From: Gnetum montanum
Lineage: Eukaryota; Streptophyta; Gnetopsida; Gnetales; Gnetaceae
DNA length: 64,000 bases
Direction: 5' to 3'
Assembly (NCBI GenBank): GCA_015680685.1
Contig: MNCI01015606.1
Location: 4,889-68,888 of the forward strand
Each line of letters begins with the position of its first letter. Position 1 is the first letter of the stretch. Below the pieces are notes generated by a model. That model made no database searches, was not told where the DNA came from, and saw only the letters and a program-made list of their open reading frames with translations. Positions 55,781-64,000 of the stretch are shown here, piece after piece. Both the position numbers and the translations under genes were made by a program.

Positions 55781-58045
55781 CTCAATGATGAGTAATAAAA
55801 TTTCATTTGCATGAAGCTCTAGCTGGTTTATCTAAGGAATGACTGAATGTCTTTGAAAGTTTTCGGTTGACAGGTGATTCCTTGGATGACCCTAATTTTA
55901 TCTAGGTCTACCTCTATTTCTAAATGCAAAACCTTATGCCCAAGTACTACACCTTCTTGGACCATTAAATGGCTTTTCTGCTAATTGAGCCTTAAGTTGG
56001 TTTCTACACATCTTTTTAGCACTTGCTCAAATCGGTCCAAGGCTTGGTCAAAACTTGTTCGATAAGTGGAGAAGTCATCCATAAAGACTTCCACTTTGTT
56101 TCCTATCTACTATTGGAATATGCTTAGAACTAGGCGTTGAAACGTTGCAGGCATATTGCACAAGCCAAAAGACATTTTTTTATGTGCAAACATTCCCCAA
56201 TGGCTAGTGAACGTTGTCCTGGCTTGATCTTCTAGGGCTATTTGTAATTGCTTGTATCCACTATAGCCATCCAGAAAACTATAATAGCGATGCCCTGCTA
56301 TGGTGTCTAAGACTTGGTCAATGAATGGCAANNNNNNNNNNNNNNNNNNNNNNNNNNNNNNNNNNNNNNNNNNNNNNNNNNNNNNNNNNNNNNNNNNNNN
56401 NNNNNNNNNNNNNNNNNNNNNNNNNNNNNNNNNNNNNNNNNNNNNNNNNNNNNNNNNNNNNNNNNNNNNNNNNNNNNNNNNNNNNNNNNNNNNNNNNNNN
56501 NNNNNNNNNNNNNNNNNNNNNNNNNNNNNNNNNNNNNNNNNNNNNNNNNNNNNNNNNNNNNNNNNNNNNNNNNNNNNNNNNNNNNNNNNNNNNNNNNNNN
56601 NNNNNNNNNNNNNNNNNNNNNNNNNNNNNNNNNNNNNNNNNNNNNNNNNNNNNNNNNNNNNNNNNNNNNNNNNNNNNNNNNNNNNNNNNNNNNNNNNNNN
56701 NNNNNNNNNNNNNNNNNNNNNNNNNNNNNNNNNNNNNNNNNNNNNNNNNNNNNNNNNNNNNNNNNNNNNNNNNNNNNNNNNNNNNNNNNNNNNNNNNNNN
56801 NNNNNNNNNNNNNNNNNNNNNNNNNNNNNNNNNNNNNNNNNNNNNNNNNNNNNNNNNNNNNNNNNNNNNNNNNNNNNNNNNNNNNNNNNNNNNNNNNNNN
56901 NNNNNNNNNNNNNNNNNNNNNNNNNNNNNNNNNNNNNNNNNNNNNNNNNNNNNNNNNNNNNNNNNNNNNNNNNNNNNNNNNNNNNNNNNNNNNNNNNNNN
57001 NNNNNNNNNNNNNNNNNNNNNNNNNNNNNNNNNNNNNNNNNNNNNNNNNNNNNNNNNNNNNNNNNNNNNNNNNNNNNNNNNNNNNNNNNNNNNNNNNNNN
57101 NNNNNNNNNNNNNNNNNNNNNNNNNNNNNNNNNNNNNNNNNNNNNNNNNNNNNNNNNNNNNNNNNNNNNNNNNNNNNNNNNNNNNNNNNNNNNNNNNNNN
57201 NNNNNNNNNNNNNNNNNNNNNNNNNNNNNNNNNNNNNNNNNNNNNNNNNNNNNNNNNNNNNNNNNNNNNTGTTCAAAGGTTCAACCGCTTGTGGTTGTAA
57301 GGGCTTGGTTGGACTGTTGGTTTTGAAGAAAGGTCTTTTCTTCATATGGTTGTCAGAACCAATAGCAGATTAACGATTCATAGCCCTCATGGCATTGCAT
57401 TGCTGCGGTTGAGTAGGGAGTTCCCCTTGCATTGCTGTAGCGGGTGGTAATGGAGCTATTGGTGTGAGAGTTACGGATGGATTTGAAGGATGATATGTTT
57501 TTGGATTATCTCCCTTGGGATAAGGAGTTCTATAATACTCACGAGCTTGGTAGTGATGTTGTGGTGTAACGTGACTAACAGAGTCACGTGGAGATATTGG
57601 ATGCTACATGTAGTAGCCATATGGGTCTGGTTGCCAGTAGGGGTACTATTGCCTTGGTGGTGGCATCCCCCATGACTATGGGTATTGCCATTATTGATAT
57701 TTCTCAACAGATTATGGTGGAGATTCACTTGGATAATATGTTAAAGGTTGGTGGAACTACTTTGAGTTACCCTGGGGATAAGGTAACCGTCGAGGTGCCT
57801 ACCGTTTATTAAGTCGTGGGTTGAGTGCATACACCCCAAACTCTTGTAGATGTGAGATCACTGGGCAACATCTCTTAGGATGGTCATATTGGCATATCTC
57901 ACATCCACCATCATTGTCTGTGTCTGAATCCACAACCTCTTCTATGATGGCCATTTTTCCCTTACCCTTGTTATGTGCATTTTCCACTTCTCTCTTTTTC
58001 TTTTTGTCATGGTCACTACCTCTCTCCCTAGACTCCTTTACAATT
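55780..58045 (-). pseudogene. Inverted segment of element E: RT and gag C-part
   Basis: Opposite in direction to the rest of E. From its right edge on the minus strand it reads gag C-part with zinc-knuckle-like CEICQYDHPKRC (57799-58077), a proline/glutamine/histidine-rich tail, then after the gap the reverse transcriptase (56110-56330: LPFIDQVLDTIAGH, SFLDGYSGYKQLQIAL, MSFGLCNMPATFQRL) with the catalytic FMDD near 56085 and on to GITCQPKTFKDIQSFLR near 55850. The RT end at 55830-56060 duplicates the plus-strand 58046-58260 in reverse. The right junction lies in a shared AGAACAGTTTT at about 58040-58055. Confidence 0.8.
56332..57269. other. Assembly gap (938 N)
   Basis: Lies in the inverted segment of element E where the protease and early RT are expected. 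Long open frames reported across it are only N translation. Confidence 0.99.
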
Positions 58046-58740
58046 TTAAGAACAGTTTTGACTAAGCCTTGGACCAATTAGAACAAGAGTTGATGCGTAG
58101 AAACTAATTTAAGGCTCAACTGGTAGAAAAGCCATTTAATGGTCCAAGAAGGCGAAGTACTTGGGCATAAAGTTTCATAGGCAAGAATAGAAGTAGACCC
58201 AAACAAAATTAGGGTCATCTAAGGAATCACTCAGCAACCGAAAACTATCAAAGACATTCGGTCATTCCTTAGACACAATGGCTACTATAGGAGATTCATT
58301 GAGAACTTCTCCAAGATTGCCAAACCATTGGTAGAGCTAATAAAGAAGGACGTATCATTCAAATGGACTAGGGAATGTGAACGAGCATTCCAAACTCTAA
58401 AACAAAAGCTTTTAGAAACTTCCATTCTACAAGCTCCTAACTAGTCTAGACCCTTCCATATAATGATCGATGCATCCAATTATGCTTTAGGAGCTGTACT
58501 TACACAGTTAGATGACCAAAAACGTCCTTACTACATCCACTATGCAAGTAGGAGTATCTTTAGTGCACAACTTAACTACACAACTATAGAGAAAGAGTTA
58601 ATGGTTGTAGTGTTTGCACTTGATAAGTTTAGGCACTATGTGTTAGGTTATAAAGTGTTCATCCACACAGATCATAGTGCAATCTGGTTCCTCATGAACA
58701 AGCCAACGATTAGCCCTTGTATTATATGATGGCTGGTAAT
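58046..58740 (+). pseudogene. Element E RT connection and RNase H
   Basis: Plus-strand reading from 58046 repeats the RT thumb, then gives NGYYRRFIENFSKIAKPLVE and FKWTRECERAFQTLKQKL. The RNase H frame at 58463-58729 has MIDASNYALGAVLTQ, PYYIHYASRSI, YTTIEKELMVVVFALDKFRH and VFIHTDHSAIWFLM, a classic Ty3 RNase H. Stops occur at about 58442 and 58727 and the RT start is missing on this strand. Confidence 0.85.
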
Positions 58741-59070
58741 CCTATAGGAGTTCGATTTAACGATGGTCGATCGAAAAGGCACCGAGAACATAGTTGTAGA
58801 TCATTTATCTCAGTTGCACTGGGATAGCAAAGAGGATGAATATGTAATGTCTAATCATTTTCCTGATGAAGCCCTCTTTGTCAATGTAGTAAATAACCAA
58901 CCATGGAGACGAACTAGTATAGTAGCATTCTCACCTATCTCCTTACCCAACAAACAACACAAGAGTTGGACTTTAGGAAGAAATAACAGTTTCTTCATAA
59001 AGCCACATACTTCATGGAGATCAATGGACAACTTTACAAAGTTTGTCCTGATGGCTTGGTTTGATGGTGC

Positions 59071-60015
59071 GTGCCTGAGGTAGACCAACTGAGAGTTCTT
59101 CAAGATGCTCATGAGGGCCCTTGTGGGGATCACTATGTGGGGAGACGAACAACTATTAAGATCTTACTTGTAGGATATTACTGGCCAACATTATTTTGGG
59201 ACGTCCATCAATTTGTTCGATCTTGTGAGCACTGTCAACGTGATGGGGGAATGACTACTAGAATGGAGGATCTACAACAATGGATTCAACCATTACAACC
59301 CTTCGACATTTGGGGAATAGACTTTATGAGGCCCATTAAACCAATGTCCTATGGAAAAGCTTACATTGTAGTTGCCATAGACTATCTAACGAAATGGGAT
59401 GAAGTAGCTGTTGTTATAGACTGCACATCATCTACAACTGCATGATTTGTGCAACAACAAATCGTAAATAGGTTTGGTGTGCCATGTGCACTTATTTTAG
59501 ATAATGGAACACATTTCATAGGTGCAACTTTTCGAAAGTTAATGCAACGCTTACGGGTTGAACATAAATTGACTACACCTTATCACCCCCAATCTAACAG
59601 ACAAGCTGAGGTCACCAATAGGGAGATCACTAAGATATTGACAAGGACAATTAGCAAGTGTAGGTGAGATTGGAGTACTAAACTGAATGATGCTCTTTGG
59701 GCATACCGCTTCACTTAGAAACTCCCTATAGGCTACTCTCCCAATGAGTTAGTGTACGAAAAGCTTCCGACACTTCCAATTCAAACCGAGCTTCCTATAT
59801 TATCAATGGCTTGTGACCTCCACCTCGATCTTAATCTAGCACAAAAACAAAGGTTGGCAACTTTAAACGTGCTAGAAAAAAACTGATTAGCTACCTTGTC
59901 ATCAAATGAGTTGCATAAGGCATATAATAAGCAACATTATAACTTGAAGATTCGAAAGGTTAAGTATCAACCAGGAGATAAGCTTCTCTACTGGAACCCC
60001 ACACATGTGCCATAA
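59071..60015 (+). pseudogene. Element E integrase
   Basis: The zinc-binding head is visible as HEGPCGDH, then a YYWPT block and CEHCQ. The catalytic core has FDIWGIDFM (first Asp), ILDNGTHFIG (second Asp) and the NRQAEVTNREI helix with the glutamate. The C-terminal part has NDALWAYR, YSPNELVYEK, LHKAYNKQHYN and YQPGDKLLYWNP. The frame is cut by TGA at 59443, TGA at 59665, TAG at about 59717 and TGA at about 59883. Three of the four fall where relatives have arginine, consistent with CGA to TGA change. Otherwise the reading frame is nearly intact over 300 codons. Confidence 0.9.
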
Positions 60016-62184
60016 CATACAAAATTTCAAACATTGTGGGAAGGACCTTAAATTATTCAAACAACCTTTCCTTCAGGGGCCATGACCATATACAAACTTG
60101 AGAGCCCTGATAAGAGATTGTTAGTCAATGTGCAATAGACCAAACCTTTCCATGAATTTAGAACGGTCAATGCACATAATACCTCTAAGAAGGGACAACC
60201 CTGCTCACTATTTCAGATCTCCGCCTTCCAACTTAGTCATGGGGGAGATGTCCACCTCTGCTAACCAATTGAAGTGCTCAGTTCCTTTTTAAGTTTTTAT
60301 TTTACACATTTTTGTTTTACAAATTTCTTTAACTTTTCTTGTTTTTTTCCCAACATCATTTATACTTTTTCATTTCTTTATGTGATTATTTGTTTTACTT
60401 GTTTTTGTATTTGTTTTGTTTGTTCTTGTTTTTTTCTTTGTTTGTTTTGTTAGGTTCATCACCTAATAAGTGCTCTTGATGGTGGTATGAACTGTATTCT
60501 ATTAATTGCTAATGTTTGGTTTTTACCTTTGAGTTATAATGTTGATACTAAGGTATGGTTATTTTGATATAATTGGTAATGAGTCCACGTCATCCATGCA
60601 TTCATGAATTTCTATGGTCTCTCTTGGCTAGGAATTGTACAACCTCTTTCTTAATAATAAAAATATTAACGAATTGGTGACTGGGCATTTCTCAAACTGA
60701 GGAAGGACTCAAGAACTGAAAAGGGTGTGACTTCAAGGAGATTTGATACATTTGTGCTAGCCATTCTCTTGGGTGCTTGGATGTTTTCTTCTTGAGTTTT
60801 TCTTACCATTTTAACATTGCTCCATTATTGGGAAGTTGAGCCAATAAAAATAAGCCTTTGCATGGTGTGGTTCTCACGCAAAAAAAAAAAATAGTGAGAA
60901 TTCAAAGCACACCCCTTAGACAAAATAATCATTTGGGCTATAAGCATTGGTTATGGAACTAAACAAACATGTTTCCTCTAACTAAGGCCCTTTCTCACTT
61001 CCTACTTTTCCCTTTCTCATTTCCTCAAAATGGTGGTGACTCTTTGGCAAAAGCATTTTTGTTACTTCAAGTGGATGGATTGGCCAAGTGTATTAATGTG
61101 ACGTCACTGAATGTGGATTGTTTGAGGCTGGATTTGGAATGAGATCTACTCAATCACATTAACTAAAAATACACAAGGTGTTGTACACCACCTTATTCTT
61201 GGGACTTTATTCCATTCTCTTCTTCCCATCATTCTTTCTCTATTCTCAACCTCATTGTCAGTTGTATCAGTAGTATATATTTTGGTTGATACATTGTTTT
61301 CTCTAGGGTTTAGGGTTTAGGGTTCTTAGGGTTTAGGGTTTAGGGTTTAAGTCTTTAACTCTTGCTCCCAAATGACATTTCTAGAGCCTACGGATTCTTT
61401 GAATGTGGGTTTGTCAGGGCATAAAAGGCATGAGCCTGCTTTGGGGAGGACCCACTAGCATTCCTATTTGGTGCATCAAATACCTTCTTCCCCTTAAACA
61501 TTTTTACAATCAACATTTGTTTTGTTCATTCCCACTTCTAACATCCATTTTATCGGTGTTACCGTTGTTTCTTTTTCTCCATCTTTCTTATTCCTTATCT
61601 TTTTCCATTCTATCATTGCCAGAGGACTGCTCTTAATCATGGGGGCCCTCGTCCAATTTTTTCAATTTCTCCTAACACCTACACCTTGGGTCGTCACCAA
61701 TGTTATATCTCTAGAATCCATATCAGCCATATCACAACTCAGCCAATGGACCTTACATTGAAGCAAGGTATCGATTGTATTGTAATTTACTTATCCTTGC
61801 TCATATGTGACTGTGTTGTATGTGCATATAGCAATCATACAACAATGGATTGGACCTGGAGGAAACACTTAGGATGGACTAGTGCTGGAACAATTGTGCA
61901 AGGCACAAGATTGATGCTGCGTGCATGGATGGACAAAGGAAGGCACAATCTTGGCATCGCAGCAACACGTCTTCTCCTTTCTTTTCTCTCTCTCTCTTCT
62001 CTCTCAGTTGCCAAATAAGCCTGGATGTCAATTGTGTATAGTGTTCACTCTTGTAGTTATGAACACTAATGTTGCCATGTATTGTAATGTTGATTCGTTC
62101 ACATTTCACCCCATTCACCATTAGTTGTCATTCAAGTCAATAATCCCATACCTTCCCAATATTTTGTAAGGAACTCGAGTACGA
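60016..62184 (+). other. 3' non-coding region of element E
   Basis: Matches, in reverse, the 27368-29010 part of element A and, directly, 40563-41362 of element F. It contains T-rich tracts (60300-60450), the telomere-like block at 61310-61348 and CT-rich runs. Open frames on plus between 61403 and 62124 occur in a region conserved only as non-coding blocks, so I do not call genes. Confidence 0.65.
61310..61348 (+). repeat. Interstitial telomere-type repeats (TTTAGGG)
   Basis: AGGGTTTAGGGTTTAGGG, then TTCTTAGGG, then three more TTTAGGG units. This is the standard plant telomere unit. The matching place in element A (about 27855) lacks it. Confidence 0.9.
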
Positions 62185-62207
62185 GTTTTCATTCAGTCAT
62201 GGGGGTA
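62185..62207 (+). other. Polypurine tract region of element E
   Basis: TTTTCATTCAGTCATGGGGG followed by TA directly before the 3' LTR; matches the tract in element A. Confidence 0.7.
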
Positions 62208-62975
62208 TGATGAGCCGCAATATCACGTCCTGCCTCATCTTCTATAAATAAGAGGTGGCACCCTTTGTTCAAGGGAGTTAGCCTTAGACCCTTAGCCAGA
62301 TTCTTGCAGTTTAGTCATTCCAGAGTTAGAATAATTTCTGTGTGCCCACAATAGCAGTCATAGAGTGAATGGATCTTTATTCGAGCAATTTGTACCTGAG
62401 CACACACATTTGTGTATGGCAATAAAGACGAACTTTATGATAAACCTTGCAGCATACAAATTAAGCTAATTAGTAATTAATTATTATTGAATGTTTAATG
62501 CTTTCCTAGTTAATTAATATCTCTCTCAACCTTCGACCCTCTTAGTTAAGTACATTCAGTATGACCGCTTCGAGCATGCGTGTAGCACTTGGTAACCAAG
62601 TAACGATCAGTGTTTGGTAATCCTAGCAGCGTTGCACTGGTTTAGGATGCGTACAGAAAGTGGGAACGGATATTGGTGTTAGGAACAATTAGAAACTAGT
62701 TAATGAATAGTTAAGATAAATTAGCCACTTAGTTCTCTCTCCCTCTACTGTATTAGCAGAAGACATAAAAAGACCAAAGTTATAAAAATCATATACCTCA
62801 AGCTTACTTAATCATACAACTGTGACAATACAAGTAAGTTTGAGAAGACAACGATTGATTAACCCTAAGTGTTCCATTTAGGTGCGTAAGCACTTAGTCC
62901 TTGGAGTATGACCGGATCGTGCGTGAAACGCTCATATTCGTATGGTTGAGTGTAGGGGTACCTTGCCACTCATCA
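62208..62975 (+). repeat. 3' LTR of element E
   Basis: TGATGAG to CTCATCA, 768 bases. TATAAATAA at 62243-62251. Compared with the 5' LTR it lacks about 47 bases carrying most of the GATATC cluster; only a decayed AATATC remains. Confidence 0.9.
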
Positions 62976-63039
62976 TGTACAAAGATTCTATTTTACAAAA
63001 AAAAAGAAAATATAAAGAAATGATTTTTCAAGTTGAAAG
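62976..63039. other. Flank between element E and LINE fragment
   Basis: Short A-rich sequence without recognised features. Confidence 0.4.
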
Positions 63040-63730
63040 GGTCCATCTTATATAGAATTGATCAACCATTTGCCCCATATCCCTCTTCCAATATTACCAT
63101 AGCTACTATGGACTCTCTACATCAAAATGCAAGAGGAGTCATAACCCCTTAAATAGCAAAAGCTATTATATTTTCCTCTTCATGGAGCACAAAGTTTTTG
63201 GGGTAAAGTCTCAGGATACAAGCTAAACAATGGTTTTTAATAAAATATTCAAAATGTTTTGAACTTTGGAAATGTCAACAAATTTTTCTTTGAATTATTG
63301 TCTGTAATTTCAATAATCGCTTCTTCATACAATCTTTGATTTGTAATGAAATGTGAAGGGAGGCCAATTTTATGCAAGTGCAACCATAGTTTTGTACAAA
63401 TCACTGAATCATTTTAGTAGGCATTTTTGCAAACTCTATGTAGTGTCTAAGAATAACTAACTGATCAATAGTGGAGTGATGTTGTTTGCTTAACATCTTG
63501 CCCTAACTTGGTTACTTTTAGCCCAATAATTGATTCTCTTTTCTAGCATTGTGCCCAACAACTTAGCAAAAATATATCTCACAATAATCATTTAATAATC
63601 GTTCAAATTATTTTTATCCCCCTTTTTATATAATAAGATAGCTTTAGTAATTTTCCAATGTCAATTATATAGACCATATAATCATTGTTGGTATGGCTTC
63701 TATAAGCACCATCATGAAAAACACACTTGT
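63040..63730 (-). pseudogene. LINE reverse-transcriptase fragment
   Basis: Minus-strand reading gives WKITKAILLYKKGDKNNLND (YKKGDKN at about 63608-63635), then YIFAKLLGTMLEKRINYW and SNQVRARC. This matches the conserved YKKGDxxxxxNYRPI and AKLxxxxLxxRL blocks at the start of non-LTR reverse transcriptases. Stops occur after LND and within the later part. The downstream catalytic YxDD region is not recognisable. Confidence 0.6.
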
Positions 63731-64000
63731 ATTCTATGTCCTAATGGGGCAAGGTGATACTCAAACAAAAACGTGTAGACTTTGAAGTTCATACCTCTAG
63801 AGCTTTCTATAAATTAGTCTCCATGGCCATCTCTCATTGTGACACATGTGCACTATCAATTTGTAAGATTGTAATATGACACATGTGCATTATCAATTTT
63901 ATTATAAAATTAATATAAAAAGTGAAATTTAGTATTCCAAATACATTCGTCTCCTAAACCCACCTTAGGCTCATAAACTCATTTTAAAATATCCTTAATC
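63731..64000. other. No recognised feature
   Basis: AT-rich end of the window. A short duplicated phrase, TGACACATGTGCA followed by CTATCAATTT or TTATCAATTT, occurs at about 63840 and 63878. Confidence 0.4.

Larger units (their letters stand above)
53985..62975 (+). mobile_element. Athila-like LTR retrotransposon E
   Basis: A 9 kb plus-strand element: 5' LTR (53985-54801), tRNA-Asp-type primer site (54803-54820), gag N-part, an inverted middle segment with a gap (about 55780-58045), RT end and RNase H (58046-58740), integrase (59071-60015), a long 3' non-coding region, purine tract and 3' LTR (62208-62975). The integrase has the FDIWGIDFM signature seen in Athila elements. The 5-base flanks (ATGAT left, TGTAC right) do not match, so either the ends come from different insertions or the flanks have changed. 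Several stops make it inactive. Confidence 0.85.

Noticed and set aside
56110-57373. Long open frames of 328-411 codons on both strands
   Set aside because: They span the 938-base N run. Only the minus-strand end at 56110-56330 carries real RT sequence.
53985-62975. Claim that E is one clean insertion with a target duplication
   Set aside because: The 5-base flanks ATGAT and TGTAC do not match, so a simple insertion cannot be shown.

Overview
This is eukaryotic plant DNA, not bacterial. Evidence is a Ty3-type LTR retrotransposon landscape with plant Athila-like and Tat-like pol features, plant receptor-kinase (RLCK-VII and LRR) gene fragments, two exons matching plant mitochondrial pyruvate carrier 1, and interstitial TTTAGGG telomere words. 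The heavy nesting and decay suit a large genome such as a conifer's, but the species cannot be fixed from this sequence alone. No rRNA, tRNA or CRISPR array is recognisable. Three assembly gaps are present: 27183-27367, a single N at 46440, and 56332-57269.

Layout. Positions 1-3568 are mostly unidentified AT-rich DNA with small repeats and a broken leucine-rich-repeat receptor N-terminus. From 3569 to 37070 lies a stack of nested retroelements, all read on the minus strand. The oldest host element, D, has its gag at 34893-36128, its protease at 25485-26349 and a pol remnant at 5230-5861. It was split by two later insertions. Element C (5867-25479, about 19.6 kb, target-site duplication CTAAG) is Tat-like with dual RNase H. 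Element A (26355-34887, duplication CTTAC) belongs to an Athila-like family. C and A each carry a later solo LTR of a third family, B, with perfect duplications (GTGCC at 18587-20266, CATGG at 29351-30923).

The most unusual object is inside element C. Between its protease and reverse transcriptase sits an oppositely oriented gene remnant (13166-17587, plus strand) with about eight exons, good GT/AG junctions, a coiled-coil region and an acidic C-terminus. Its introns carry the same GCTACGCTA-type words that form palindromic arrays in C's LTRs.

From 37130 to 43936 there is a minus-strand LRR pseudogene joined to a truncated B element, which abuts the 3' half of an Athila-like element (F), which abuts an older 3' end (G). 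From 43937 to 53984 is the most host-like DNA: a LINE remnant, a broken RLCK-VII kinase pseudogene, and the first two exons of MPC1 on the minus strand. From 53985 to 62975 is a nearly complete but decayed Athila-like element (E, plus strand) with an inverted middle segment around a gap. The window ends in a LINE reverse-transcriptase remnant. No complete, clearly functional protein-coding gene is visible; the MPC1 5' exons are the only undamaged host coding sequence.
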